Assembly: GCA_964403785.1 (NCBI GenBank)
Contig: CAYOHM010000027.1
Location: 1-22,198 of the forward strand
DNA length: 22,198 bases
Source: MGBC120314 sp964403785
GTDB lineage: Bacteria > Bacillota > Clostridia > Lachnospirales > Lachnospiraceae
Reading direction: 5' to 3'
Shown: positions 13,367 through 22,126 of the stretch, in pieces
Layout of the letters: each line of letters begins with the position of its first letter
How positions within the stretch are numbered: position 1 is the stretch's first letter
The notes under the pieces: model-generated
Told to the model about the DNA's origin: nothing
Databases searched by the model: none
Seen by the model: the letters and a program-made list of their open reading frames with translations, nothing else
Made by a program: the position numbers and the translations under genes

Positions 13367-14728
13367 TTGAGTAAGGGCAGGGTGCTTTTGGCAGGAACGG
13401 GAAGCGGCTGCGGCAAGACCACAATTACTTGCAGCATTCTTTACGAATTATTAAGACGGAATATGAACATAGTGTCCTTTAAATGCGGACCTGATTATAT
13501 TGACCCTATGTTTCACAGGAATATTATAGGTATGGGCAGCTATAATTTGGATAGCTTTTTTCTTGAGCCGCAAAGCCTTAAGACTTTGTTTAAGAGCAAG
13601 CTTAAAACGGCAGATTATGCAATTATAGAGGGTGTAATGGGCTTTTATGACGGGGCTGATTATACAACAAAGGGAAGCTCCTATGAAATCGCGCAGATTA
13701 CGGACACACCCGTTATATTGATTATTGACGGAAAGGGCTGCGCTAATTCTATTGAAGCTATTATAAAGGGCTACTCTACCTTGCGGGAGGACAGCAGAAT
13801 ATGTGGTGTTATACTTAATAGGGTTTCTGGTAAAACATATGACTATATGCAGCCGGTTATCCGCAAATACGGACTCATGCCATGTGGATATGTGGGTAGA
13901 TTAAAAGAAGAATTAATATTGCCGAACCGCCATTTGGGGCTGGATTATGACAGAAAAGCCGATGAAATGAAAACAACCCTTAAAAATGTAGCCGAAAGTG
14001 TATGCAGTACCTTGGATTTGGGCGCAATTATCTCTTTGGCGGAAAGTGCTGATGAGCTTGAGGCGCCGGATTGCTTAAATCCTATGTGCTGCCACGAAAA
14101 GGTGCGTATTGCAATGGCAAAGGACGAGGCTTTTTCGTTTATTTATCAGGAAAATCTTGATATTCTTGAGCAGCTGGGAGCTGATATAATTACCTTCAGC
14201 CCCGTTCATGATGCCAGGCTTCCGGAGGATGTGGACGGAATCCTTCTATATGGAGGGTATCCGGAAAAATATGCTGAAGAATTATCGCAAAATCTAACTA
14301 TGAAGAAGGATATAGCAGAACACATTAAAAACGGAATACCAACCATTGCTGAATGTGGAGGATATATATACTTAAAAGAAAATTTAATCACTGACAATAA
14401 CAGTAAATACGCTATGTGCGGCATCCTTGAGGGAACAGCACAAAATCAAAAAAAATTAGTCCGATTCGGTTATGCTACACTTGAAGCAAAGGAAGATAAT
14501 TGGCTTTTGAAGAAGGGACAAACTATTAAAGCACATGAATTTCACTATTGGGATTGTGAGGAAAACGGAAATTCGTTTACTGCATTAAAGACCAATGGGG
14601 AGAAATATGACTGCATATATGCTGCGGATAATTTGTTTGCAGGGTTTTTACATATTTATTATCCGGCAAATACAGAAATAGCAGAAAATTTTGTGGCAGC
14701 ATGCAGAAGATACAGGAGAAAAAAATAA
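13367..14728 (+). CDS. cbiA: Cobyrinic acid a,c-diamide synthase
   Basis: The enzyme amidates the a and c side chains of the corrin ring using ATP and glutamine. It starts at TTG (13367), with GGAGAGGA about 7 bases upstream, and gives 453 residues, the usual length. The N-terminal half is a MinD/dethiobiotin-synthetase-like ATPase with P-loop GTGSGCGKTT (10-19, K17), FKCGPDYIDPMFH and EGVMGFYDG. The C-terminal half is a class I glutaminase-like domain with nucleophile C330 in AECGGY and AHEFHYW around 389-395. It overlaps cobT by the ATG in TAATG (14726-14730). It is the first enzyme of the cobalamin series in this operon. Confidence 0.97.
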   Translation: MSKGRVLLAGTGSGCGKTTITCSILYELLRRNMNIVSFKCGPDYIDPMFHRNIIGMGSYNLDSFFLEPQSLKTLFKSKLKTADYAIIEGVMGFYDGADYTTKGSSYEIAQITDTPVILIIDGKGCANSIEAIIKGYSTLREDSRICGVILNRVSGKTYDYMQPVIRKYGLMPCGYVGRLKEELILPNRHLGLDYDRKADEMKTTLKNVAESVCSTLDLGAIISLAESADELEAPDCLNPMCCHEKVRIAMAKDEAFSFIYQENLDILEQLGADIITFSPVHDARLPEDVDGILLYGGYPEKYAEELSQNLTMKKDIAEHIKNGIPTIAECGGYIYLKENLITDNNSKYAMCGILEGTAQNQKKLVRFGYATLEAKEDNWLLKKGQTIKAHEFHYWDCEENGNSFTALKTNGEKYDCIYAADNLFAGFLHIYYPANTEIAENFVAACRRYRRKK

Positions 14729-15840
14729 TGGATATTGTAAGTGAGAGCAGGCATATAAAATCGTGCCCAAAAGAAGAAATACATGCCATATTAAATCAAG
14801 AATTAACTAAGATTAAGCCCACGGATAAGCGCCTTTTCTGTGAGTGTAAGGAAAACTGGAATAAGATAGCCAAACCATTGAACGGCTTGGGTGAGCTGGA
14901 GGAAATAATATGTAAGATTGGTGCAATCAGGAATGATATTTCTGTACCGGTTCAACATAAATGTTCAGTGATATTCTGTGCGGATAACGGAGTTATTTGT
15001 GAAGGTGTAAGCCAGACGGACGAAGCTGTTACCGTCCTTGTGTCTGAAAATCTTGCCAAGGGCATTGCAAATGTGAATATAATAGGAAAAATCAGCAATA
15101 CAAAGGTTTTTTCCGTGGATGTGGGAATGAAGGCGGATGCCGGTCACAAGGACGTCATAGATTTTAAGATAAGGCGCGGAACCGACAATATAGCCAAAGG
15201 ACCGGCAATGAAGCGTGAGGAATGTGTGAGAGCGATTGTCAGCGGAATTGTAATGGCAGGGTATGTTAAGGAGCTCGGGTACGATATAATTGCGTCCGGA
15301 GAGATGGGAATAGGTAATACAACAACCAGCAGCGCCATTGCAAGCCTTCTGCTTGATGAGCCGGCAGAAAATGTCACGGGAAAGGGCGCCGGGCTTTCGG
15401 ATGAAGGTCTTGCAAAGAAAATTGCCGTAATAAAAAAAGCACTGCAGATAAATGCACCTGATAAGTATGATGCGATTGATATTATAAGTAAAATGGGGGG
15501 TCTTGATATTGCAGCTATGACCGGACTTTTTTTGGGAGGAGGAGTTTACGGTATTCCCGTGGTTATTGACGGCTTGATTTCAAGTGTTTCTGCTATACTG
15601 GCAGCAATGCTAAAGCCTGAGGTAAAGGATTATATGCTGGCATCGCATTATGGAAAGGAGCCAGCATGCAGGAGGCTTTTGGATATTTTAGGACTGAGGG
15701 CCGTTATATGTGCAAATCTTGCTCTCGGAGAGGGCACAGGAGCTGTATGCGCTTTTCCTCTTATAGACATAGCACATAATGTATACTCACAGAATATTAC
15801 ATTTGAGGATATAAATATGGAGGCATATAAGCCTTTATAG
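14728..15840 (+). CDS. cobT: Nicotinate-nucleotide--dimethylbenzimidazole phosphoribosyltransferase
   Basis: CobT activates the lower-ligand base by moving ribose phosphate from nicotinate mononucleotide, yielding the alpha-ribazole phosphate used by CobS. The start at 14728 overlaps the cbiA stop as TAATG and has AGGAG about 8 bases upstream; an in-frame ATG at 14701 lies inside cbiA. The 370 residues show FCADNGV, the glycine-rich GEMGIGNTTTSSA, GKGAGLSDEGL and LGEGTGA with E335 as the expected catalytic glutamate. An N-terminal extension of about 20 residues relative to the Salmonella protein is present. The base actually used (dimethylbenzimidazole, adenine or a phenol) cannot be read from sequence. 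Confidence 0.97.
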   Translation: MDIVSESRHIKSCPKEEIHAILNQELTKIKPTDKRLFCECKENWNKIAKPLNGLGELEEIICKIGAIRNDISVPVQHKCSVIFCADNGVICEGVSQTDEAVTVLVSENLAKGIANVNIIGKISNTKVFSVDVGMKADAGHKDVIDFKIRRGTDNIAKGPAMKREECVRAIVSGIVMAGYVKELGYDIIASGEMGIGNTTTSSAIASLLLDEPAENVTGKGAGLSDEGLAKKIAVIKKALQINAPDKYDAIDIISKMGGLDIAAMTGLFLGGGVYGIPVVIDGLISSVSAILAAMLKPEVKDYMLASHYGKEPACRRLLDILGLRAVICANLALGEGTGAVCAFPLIDIAHNVYSQNITFEDINMEAYKPL

Positions 15841-15851
15841 ATTGGAGAATA

Positions 15852-16424
15852 ATGATTTATCTGGTTACAGGAGGGGCAGCCTGCGGAAAATCTTCCTTTG
15901 CAGAGGATATTTTAATGAAATGTACGGGAAGAAAATATTATATCGCAACTATGCATAAAGACGGCAATCCAGAAACATTAAACCGTGTTTTAAGACATCA
16001 GGAATTAAGAAAAAATAAGGGCTTTGAAACACTGGAGCTGGAAACGGATATTGCAAAGGCAAGGGACATAATTGCGGATTCTATGCGTGATGCAGGAGAA
16101 GCGGACGGGGTGTCGGTGATTATTGAATGTATGTCAAATCTTCTGGCAAATGAGATGTATATAAGTAACCGGGAAAATCCGTCAGCTTATATATTGGATA
16201 GTATTAAGGAAATGTCGGACTGGGTGCATAATATGGTTATTGTGACGAATGAAGTGGCATCCGACGGATTGGAGTATGATGCTTTTGTAAATAAGTACAT
16301 TTACGAGCTTATGGCTGTCAATTCCGGACTTTCACGGATGGCGGATGCAGTCATAGAAGTGGTGTACTCCGTTCCGGTAATAATAAAGGGAGGAATAGCG
16401 CATGAAAATATTGAATTCATTTAG
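15852..16424 (+). CDS. cobU: Adenosylcobinamide kinase / adenosylcobinamide-phosphate guanylyltransferase
   Basis: CobU phosphorylates adenosylcobinamide and then attaches GMP, giving AdoCbi-GDP for CobS. The 190-residue product has an intact P-loop GGAACGKS at 7-14 (K13), a RVLRHQELR helix in which H49 matches the guanylylated histidine region, ECMSNLLANEM, and VTNEVASDGLEYD followed by the helix and VPVIIKGG. The C-terminal part follows the clostridial pattern instead of the NEVGxGIVP form of proteobacteria. GGAG lies 6 bases before the start. It follows cobT by 11 bases and overlaps cobS by 23 bases. A second, shorter CobU-like gene lies after cobS. Confidence 0.93.
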   Translation: MIYLVTGGAACGKSSFAEDILMKCTGRKYYIATMHKDGNPETLNRVLRHQELRKNKGFETLELETDIAKARDIIADSMRDAGEADGVSVIIECMSNLLANEMYISNRENPSAYILDSIKEMSDWVHNMVIVTNEVASDGLEYDAFVNKYIYELMAVNSGLSRMADAVIEVVYSVPVIIKGGIAHENIEFI

Positions 16425-17166
16425 AATTGCACTTGCAATGTTTTCAAAGATACCGGTTGGAAAGGCCGACTGGTCAGAGGATAATATGCAGTTTTCTATG
16501 TGTTTTATTCCATTTGTCGGAATAGTAAATGCAGCAGCCCTGTTTTTATGGTATTATCTATGCATTAAATTATCATTTAATAATATTCTGTTTGGAACGG
16601 TTGCTGCCGTTTTGCCGCTTCTTATAACAGGTGGGATTCATATGGACGGCTTCTGTGATGTTGTGGATTCCCTTGCCTCCTACGCTGAAAAGGGGAAAAG
16701 GCTTGAAATATTAAAGGACCCCCATGTGGGTGCCTTTGCAATCATATGGTGCAGTGCATATATGATTGTTATGGCAGGCTTAATGTCCGGCATAAGTTCA
16801 TACGAAACAGTATATATGATTGGTGTGGGCTATGTGCTGTCAAGAGCAGTATCGTGCCTTTTATCCGTATTTATGAAAAATGCAAAAAGAGAAGGGACGC
16901 TTTACACATTTACGTCAAGACAGAATAAAAATATCGCAGCCTGCGTTCTGGCAATATACATATTTGGCAGCCTGACGATTATGTGCATTATACAGTTTTA
17001 TACAGGAATATTGACGGTGTTGTTATGCATGCTTACGGTATTGTATTTTTTGAGAATGGCTGATAAGAATTTCGGAGGAATTACCGGAGATTTGGCAGGT
17101 TTTTTTATCCAGATATGTGAACTTGTTATTGTGGCAGCCGTAATTTTGGTGCAGGGGAGAGTATAA
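16402..17166 (+). CDS. cobS: Adenosylcobinamide-GDP ribazoletransferase (cobalamin synthase)
   Basis: This integral membrane enzyme joins AdoCbi-GDP with alpha-ribazole (phosphate) in the last steps of nucleotide loop assembly. The 254 residues include MFSKIPVG at the N-terminus, several hydrophobic helices, and the family signature GGIHMDGFCD at about 77-86 followed by VVDS, with the acidic residues expected to bind magnesium. Further on are LKDPHVGAF and FGGITGDLAGF. GGGAGG lies about 8 bases upstream, inside the end of cobU, with a 23-base overlap that indicates coupling. The following cobU-like gene starts right after its stop. Confidence 0.96.
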   Translation: MKILNSFRIALAMFSKIPVGKADWSEDNMQFSMCFIPFVGIVNAAALFLWYYLCIKLSFNNILFGTVAAVLPLLITGGIHMDGFCDVVDSLASYAEKGKRLEILKDPHVGAFAIIWCSAYMIVMAGLMSGISSYETVYMIGVGYVLSRAVSCLLSVFMKNAKREGTLYTFTSRQNKNIAACVLAIYIFGSLTIMCIIQFYTGILTVLLCMLTVLYFLRMADKNFGGITGDLAGFFIQICELVIVAAVILVQGRV

Positions 17167-17565
17167 ATGAAACTTTTTATCGGCGCAGCCATGCAGGCAA
17201 AATTGGATATAGCGTGCAATTACCTTGGACTTATGCCCGACGGGATGCTTATAAGCGACGGTGCGGATATGTCACCGGAGGATTTTGAAAAGTCGCGGAT
17301 AGTCAACCATTTTCACCTTTTTGTAAAAAAATATGGCACATTTTTTGATACAGCGGATAAGCGCGCACAATTTTTGGATATGCTGCTTTTGAAAAATCCT
17401 GATGTTATAATAATAGGGGATGAAATAGGCAGCGGAATCGTTCCGATTGATGAAGGTGACAGGCTTTACAGGGAAAATTACGGCAGAATGATGTGTGTGC
17501 TTTCGCAGAATTCCAAGGCTGTAATAAGAATTATCTGCGGAATATGTCAGGAGATAAAAAAATAA
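17167..17565 (+). CDS. Short CobU-like protein with a degenerate P-loop
   Basis: This is a 132-residue protein, clearly shorter than CobU (about 180). Its C-terminal half has GDEIGSGIVPIDEGDRLYRE (84-103) and then GR, close to the NEVGxGIVP...RxFRExxGR block of classical CobU, and it ends RIICGICQEIKK like the GIPxxIKG end. The N-terminal MKLFIGAAMQAKLDIA lies where the Walker A motif GGxxxGKS/T belongs; two of the expected glycines are Ala (G7 and G11 positions) and the Ser/Thr after Lys12 is Leu, so nucleotide binding of the usual kind is doubtful. The RxxHR block is not found either, although NHFHLF is near. It begins directly after the cobS stop and overlaps cbiB as TAATG. A partner or regulator of the full CobU is one possibility, relic decay another. 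Confidence 0.78.
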   Translation: MKLFIGAAMQAKLDIACNYLGLMPDGMLISDGADMSPEDFEKSRIVNHFHLFVKKYGTFFDTADKRAQFLDMLLLKNPDVIIIGDEIGSGIVPIDEGDRLYRENYGRMMCVLSQNSKAVIRIICGICQEIKK

Positions 17566-18527
17566 TGATTTTATCGTATTTTGCATTGTTATGCGGCTAT
17601 GTGGCGGATTTGATTTTTGGTGACCCACACAATATGCCGCATCTTATAAAATTGATGGGCAGCACCATAAGCCTGTTGGAAAAAATACTTTACAAAAGGT
17701 CATCAAAAAATTCAATGAGGCTTCGCGGAGCTGTGCTTGTTCTCATAATGATTTTTTTGTACGGTTTTGTTCCTTTTGTACTCCTTAAAAAAATTTATGA
17801 ATTGTCGAAAATAGCAGGTTTTATAGCGGAAACCTTTATTTGCTATCAAATGCTTGCGGCAAAAAGCCTGTATACAGAGAGCAGGAAGGTGTATGAAAGC
17901 CTGAAAGTAAGTGATATTGATGCTGCAAGGCATAATGTTTCGATGATAGTCGGAAGGGATACGCAGATGCTTGACAGGGAGGGTATAACCAGGGCTGCGG
18001 TGGAAACCGTTGCAGAGAATGCATCTGACGGAGTGGCAGCACCGCTTATCTATATGGCTGTTGGCGGAGGCGCTTTGGGGATGTTTTACAAGGCTGTTAA
18101 TACAATGGATTCAATGCTGGGTTATAGGAACGAAAGATATATGTATTTCGGAACAGCAGCGGCGAAGCTGGACGACATATTAAATTATATTCCGTCACGG
18201 GTTTGTGCGGTTTTTATGATTTGCGCGTCATGGGTATTGAAATTGGATTATCGGAATGCGTTAAAGATATTTTTGCGTGACAGATATAATCACAAAAGTC
18301 CTAATTCAGCCCAGACGGAGTCTGTTTGCGCGGGTGCACTGGGAGTGCGGCTTGCGGGAAATGCGTATTATTTCGGAAAATTATATGAAAAGCCATATAT
18401 TGGGGATGCGTTAAGAGAAATTGAGTGTGAAGATATAATACGAGCAAATAAATTAATGTTTACAACTCAGTTTTTGATATTTTTGTTTTTGACGGCGATA
18501 GTGCTCGTTGCAGGTGCGATATATTAG
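17565..18527 (+). CDS. cbiB: Adenosylcobinamide-phosphate synthase
   Basis: CbiB is a membrane protein that attaches (R)-1-amino-2-propanol phosphate to adenosylcobyric acid. The start at 17565 overlaps the previous stop as TAATG, with CAGGAGA about 9 bases upstream; a longer frame from 17493 is inside the previous gene. The 320 residues contain LIFGDPHNMPH near the N-terminus, the well-conserved ETVAENASDGVAAPL, YKAVNTMDSMLGY and the AAKLDDILNYIPSR block, with four or five hydrophobic segments. Overall length is normal. It is followed by cobD, which supplies the aminopropanol phosphate it uses. Confidence 0.96.
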   Translation: MILSYFALLCGYVADLIFGDPHNMPHLIKLMGSTISLLEKILYKRSSKNSMRLRGAVLVLIMIFLYGFVPFVLLKKIYELSKIAGFIAETFICYQMLAAKSLYTESRKVYESLKVSDIDAARHNVSMIVGRDTQMLDREGITRAAVETVAENASDGVAAPLIYMAVGGGALGMFYKAVNTMDSMLGYRNERYMYFGTAAAKLDDILNYIPSRVCAVFMICASWVLKLDYRNALKIFLRDRYNHKSPNSAQTESVCAGALGVRLAGNAYYFGKLYEKPYIGDALREIECEDIIRANKLMFTTQFLIFLFLTAIVLVAGAIY

Positions 18528-18549
18528 ACTTGTGGGAGGTTGGCAGATT

Positions 18550-19617
18550 ATGTATCAGCATGGTGGAGATATATATTCAAATGATGTTATGCTGGATTTT
18601 TCGGTGAGCTTGAATCCGTGCGGAATGCCGGGCAGTGTCAGTGATGCGATTAAAATACATGTTCACGATTATGAAACATATCCTGATTATGACTGCAGAA
18701 AACTAAGGGAATGTATCTCGAAGCTGGAGGGCGTTGACATTGAAAATATACTGTGCGGAAATGGCGCAGCAGATCTTATATACCATATCATAAATGCAAG
18801 CCAGCCTAAAAGGGCATTGCTTGCCGTGCCGTCATTTCTTGAATATGAAAGGGCACTTAGGGCATACGAATGTGAAATAGATTATTTTTACCTCAGAAGG
18901 GAAAATGATTTTAATCTTGAAAAACAGCTTGAGGAGTTTCTTAAGCAGCTTGAAGCCGGATATGATGTGGCTTTTGTGTGCAATCCGAATAATCCTTCGG
19001 GTAATCTGTTAAGTCCTGAAGCAATAAAAAAAATTGCTGATAAGTGCAGGGAGGAGAATGTCCTTCTGATACTTGACCAGTGCTTTGCACAAATGTGCGG
19101 TCAAAAGTCAATGGCGGGACAACTGACAGATAACGAAAAAGTGGTTATTTTAAATGCCTTTACAAAGACTTTTTCAATGGCAGGTGTCCGGCTTGGATAT
19201 TTAGTGACTGCAAACTGTGACATTATAAAGAACATAAAAAATAAAAGGCAGAGCTGGAGTGTTTCGGGAATCGCGCAGGTAGCGGGAATTGCCGCTGCCG
19301 GTGAACAGGAATATTTGTCAAAATCAATAAAAGTCATAAAAAAAGAGCGTGAGTTTTTAAGCAGAGGTTTGGAGAAGCTTGGATTTAAGGTATACCCGGG
19401 CAGTGCAAATTTTATCCTGTTTGAGAATATATTTGATGACAGTGAGCTAAAAAGTATTGATTTTAAGGAAAAGCTTCTTGAAAATCAGATAATGATAAGG
19501 TCCTGCTCAAATTTTGTCGGGCTTACCGATTCCTATTACAGGGTTGCTGTGAAGAATCACGTTGAAAATAAAATTTTACTTCTTGTTTTAAAAATGATTA
19601 TAAGGAAAGTGAAATGA
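18550..19617 (+). CDS. cobD: Threonine-phosphate decarboxylase (CobD type, PLP-dependent)
   Basis: CobD decarboxylates L-threonine O-3-phosphate to (R)-1-amino-2-propanol O-2-phosphate, the linker used by CbiB. The 355-residue product belongs to fold type I aminotransferases and resembles HisC. It begins HGGDIYS, typical of CobD, and has CNPNNPSG in the middle and K206 in AFTKTFSMAGVRLGY as the PLP Schiff base lysine. The start at 18550 is preceded by GGGAGG at a somewhat long 10-base spacing; an in-frame ATG at 18508 overlaps cbiB. Histidinol-phosphate aminotransferase is the alternative by fold, but the operon position between cbiB and cbiP makes CobD far more likely. Confidence 0.92.
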   Translation: MYQHGGDIYSNDVMLDFSVSLNPCGMPGSVSDAIKIHVHDYETYPDYDCRKLRECISKLEGVDIENILCGNGAADLIYHIINASQPKRALLAVPSFLEYERALRAYECEIDYFYLRRENDFNLEKQLEEFLKQLEAGYDVAFVCNPNNPSGNLLSPEAIKKIADKCREENVLLILDQCFAQMCGQKSMAGQLTDNEKVVILNAFTKTFSMAGVRLGYLVTANCDIIKNIKNKRQSWSVSGIAQVAGIAAAGEQEYLSKSIKVIKKEREFLSRGLEKLGFKVYPGSANFILFENIFDDSELKSIDFKEKLLENQIMIRSCSNFVGLTDSYYRVAVKNHVENKILLLVLKMIIRKVK

Positions 19618-19629
19618 TTGGTGAAATAA

Positions 19630-21117
19630 ATGGCTAAAGTAATAATGGTGCAGGGAACAATGTCAAATGTTGGCAAAAGTCTGATTACTGCCGGACTTTG
19701 TCGGGTGTTTAAGGAGGACGGATACAGGGTAGCTCCCTTTAAATCACAGAATATGGCACTAAATTCCTATATAACTCGTGACGGATATGAGATAGGCCGT
19801 GCCCAGGCAGTTCAGGCGCAGGCTTGTGGGATAGAACCAAGTGTGTATATGAATCCCATACTGCTGAAACCAACAACGGACGTTGGCTCCCAGGTCATTG
19901 TAAACGGACGTCCAATAGGAAATATGCCTGCAAGGGAGTATTTTGAATATAAGAAAAAGCTCATACCGGATATTATGGCAGCATATGACAGGCTGAGCAG
20001 TGAAAATGACATAATTGTCGTTGAGGGAGCCGGAAGCCCTGCAGAAATCAATTTAAAATCAAATGATATTGTGAATATGGGACTAGCCGAAATGCTTGAT
20101 GCTCCTGTGTTACTTGCAGGTGACATTGACAGGGGAGGAGTGTTTGCACAGCTTTTTGGCACTGTAAAGCTCCTAGAAAAGAAAGAGCAGGAACGGATAA
20201 AAGGTATATTAATCAATAAATTCAGAGGTGACAGGACAATCTTAGAGCCGGGAATTACTATGCTGCAGGAAAAATGCGGCATACCCGTTATTGGCGTAAT
20301 ACCCTATAAAAAGCTGGATATCGAGGAGGAGGACAGCCTGAGCGAGAGGTTTACAAAAGGTCAGTGTGTTAATGACAGGCATGCGCAGCTTGGAATAGCT
20401 GTTGTAAAGCTGCCAAGGATGTCTAATTACACAGATTTTGCACCGCTTGAAGCATTACCGGAGGTAGAACTTTTGTATTTTAGTGAACCGCACCAAATGC
20501 TTGATGCCTCGCCTGATATGGTTATTATTCCGGGTACTAAAAACACAATTTCGGATATGAAATGGCTTCGTGAATCCGGAATGGAGGGCGCAATATTAAA
20601 ATTAAAGGCATCCGGCAGGCTTATTATGGGAATATGCGGCGGATATCAAATACTTGGTCAGGAAATAACTGATGAAAGCGGATGCGAAGGAAATGGAAAA
20701 ATTAAAGGAATAGGGCTTCTTAATATAGATACCGTATTTTCAAACAACAAATATACAAAGCAGTCAGAGGGTATATATACATATGCAGGCGGCAGTATGT
20801 GTCTTAGCGGCTATGAAATACATATGGGACAATGCGTATATAAGGAAGGAGCAGTTCCTTTTATAATAAAGACTGACAAAACTCCTGACGGCTGTATTGG
20901 TGAAAATGTGATTGGCACATATTTTCACGGGATATTTGAAAATGATGAGTTCAGGACATTGATTTTAGATGAATTATGTCAAAAGAAAGGCATTGCCGGA
21001 AAGACTTCACCTGATTACGGTGAGTACAAAAAAATGCAGTTTGATGAACTTGCACGTTTAATTCGCGAAAATGTTGATATGGAGGCAATTTATGACATCT
21101 TACAAAAAGCTGAATGA
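19630..21117 (+). CDS. cbiP: Cobyric acid synthase
   Basis: The enzyme performs four glutamine-dependent amidations (side chains b, d, e and g) on adenosylcobyrinic a,c-diamide, giving cobyric acid. The 495-residue product is full length. The N-terminal ATPase domain shows GTMSNVGKS (9-17, K16), FKSQNMALNS and EGAGSPAEINL, and the C-terminal glutaminase-like domain has C336 in GICGGYQILG and H433 in YFHGIFEN. The ribosome binding site is weak (a GGTGA about 5 bases before the ATG). It lies 12 bases after cobD. It is the last cobalamin enzyme here; the acyltransferase gene overlaps its end by 26 bases. Confidence 0.97.
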   Translation: MAKVIMVQGTMSNVGKSLITAGLCRVFKEDGYRVAPFKSQNMALNSYITRDGYEIGRAQAVQAQACGIEPSVYMNPILLKPTTDVGSQVIVNGRPIGNMPAREYFEYKKKLIPDIMAAYDRLSSENDIIVVEGAGSPAEINLKSNDIVNMGLAEMLDAPVLLAGDIDRGGVFAQLFGTVKLLEKKEQERIKGILINKFRGDRTILEPGITMLQEKCGIPVIGVIPYKKLDIEEEDSLSERFTKGQCVNDRHAQLGIAVVKLPRMSNYTDFAPLEALPEVELLYFSEPHQMLDASPDMVIIPGTKNTISDMKWLRESGMEGAILKLKASGRLIMGICGGYQILGQEITDESGCEGNGKIKGIGLLNIDTVFSNNKYTKQSEGIYTYAGGSMCLSGYEIHMGQCVYKEGAVPFIIKTDKTPDGCIGENVIGTYFHGIFENDEFRTLILDELCQKKGIAGKTSPDYGEYKKMQFDELARLIRENVDMEAIYDILQKAE

Positions 21118-22123
21118 AGCTGCTCTTTGCAAGGATAATAATTTAAATGCCGTGAAGTTTATAGCAGCAATTATGGTAATTGTAAGCCATGCTTATGCAT
21201 TTGCAGGAAATTATGCAAAAACTGATTGGTTTTCGTATCTGACACGCCAAAAGGGTGATTTGGGCGGTCTGGCTGTGTCTGTTTTCTTTTTTTACAGCGG
21301 ATTGCTCATAACTATGAGCCTGTTTAGAAATCCGGATTTAAAAAGATATGTCAAAAGACGTGCCGTAAGAATATATCCGGCGTTTTTTACGGTAACCATA
21401 CTTATAGTTTTTGTGGCAGCCCCATTTATCACTAATTTAAGTGTTAAGGATTATTTTTTAAATTCTCAGACATACGCATATTTAAAAAACCTCATATTTA
21501 TAACAGAGCATAATCTGCCGGGCGTTTTCACCGGTAATATATACGGCAGGTCCGTGAACGGACCGATTTGGACGGTGAGAGTGGAGGCCGCGTGCTATGT
21601 ACTGTGCTATGTCTTTTACAGGCTTAGGCTGCTGGAGGTAAAAAAAATCCTCCCGCTGACAGCACTCTATCTGCTTATTCTGGGTATAACAGGCGTAATA
21701 TATATGCTTGGAATGACGGATATATATGCAGTTGTAATGCCGTTTACGATGTTTTTTATCGGAATGGTTTACGAAGTGTACAGTGAAAATATAAAATTAA
21801 ATTCAAAACAACTGGCGGCAGCAGCGGTGGGATTCATCATTTTCTGTATATTGGGGCAGGTCATACTTGCAAGCATAGTGTTTCTTCCTATCATTCTGTG
21901 TAATCTTGCCTTTGGAGGAAGGCGAAATTTTGAAATACTGGATGCTCTGGGAAAATATTCATATGAGATATACCTCTGGGGAGGATTTGTCGGACAGACC
22001 GTGAGTTATATGTTTGGCGGCAGTATGAATGAGTACCTGAATATGCTGATAACAATCCCTGTAACAATAATATTGGCATATTTCACTAACAAGGCTGTTG
22101 GAACAGAAAACGGCGCAAAGTAA
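21092..22123 (+). CDS. Acyltransferase family 3 membrane protein
   Basis: This is a 343-residue integral membrane protein of the acyltransferase-3 (OafA/NodX-like) family, which moves acetyl or other acyl groups onto extracytoplasmic sugars or lipids. The ATG at 21092 is preceded by GGAGG six bases away, within the end of cbiP; a longer frame from 21071 is discarded. About ten hydrophobic segments are seen. H33 in IVSHAYAF is the conserved histidine of the first helix, followed by FFFYSGLLI, the RRAVRIYPAF block and NGPIWTVRVEAACY, the family's characteristic NGxxWxxxxE. It is not a known cobalamin gene, and its substrate is unknown. Translational overlap puts it in the same transcript as the cobalamin genes. 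A second cloverleaf repeat starts 4 bases past its stop. Confidence 0.9.
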   Translation: MTSYKKLNEAALCKDNNLNAVKFIAAIMVIVSHAYAFAGNYAKTDWFSYLTRQKGDLGGLAVSVFFFYSGLLITMSLFRNPDLKRYVKRRAVRIYPAFFTVTILIVFVAAPFITNLSVKDYFLNSQTYAYLKNLIFITEHNLPGVFTGNIYGRSVNGPIWTVRVEAACYVLCYVFYRLRLLEVKKILPLTALYLLILGITGVIYMLGMTDIYAVVMPFTMFFIGMVYEVYSENIKLNSKQLAAAAVGFIIFCILGQVILASIVFLPIILCNLAFGGRRNFEILDALGKYSYEIYLWGGFVGQTVSYMFGGSMNEYLNMLITIPVTIILAYFTNKAVGTENGAK

Positions 22124-22126
22124 GCT

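Noticed and set aside
19812..20282. Minus-strand open frame of 156 codons inside cbiP
   Set aside because: It is antisense to a well-conserved enzyme and its Ser/Pro/Phe-rich composition mirrors the codon pattern of the opposite strand.
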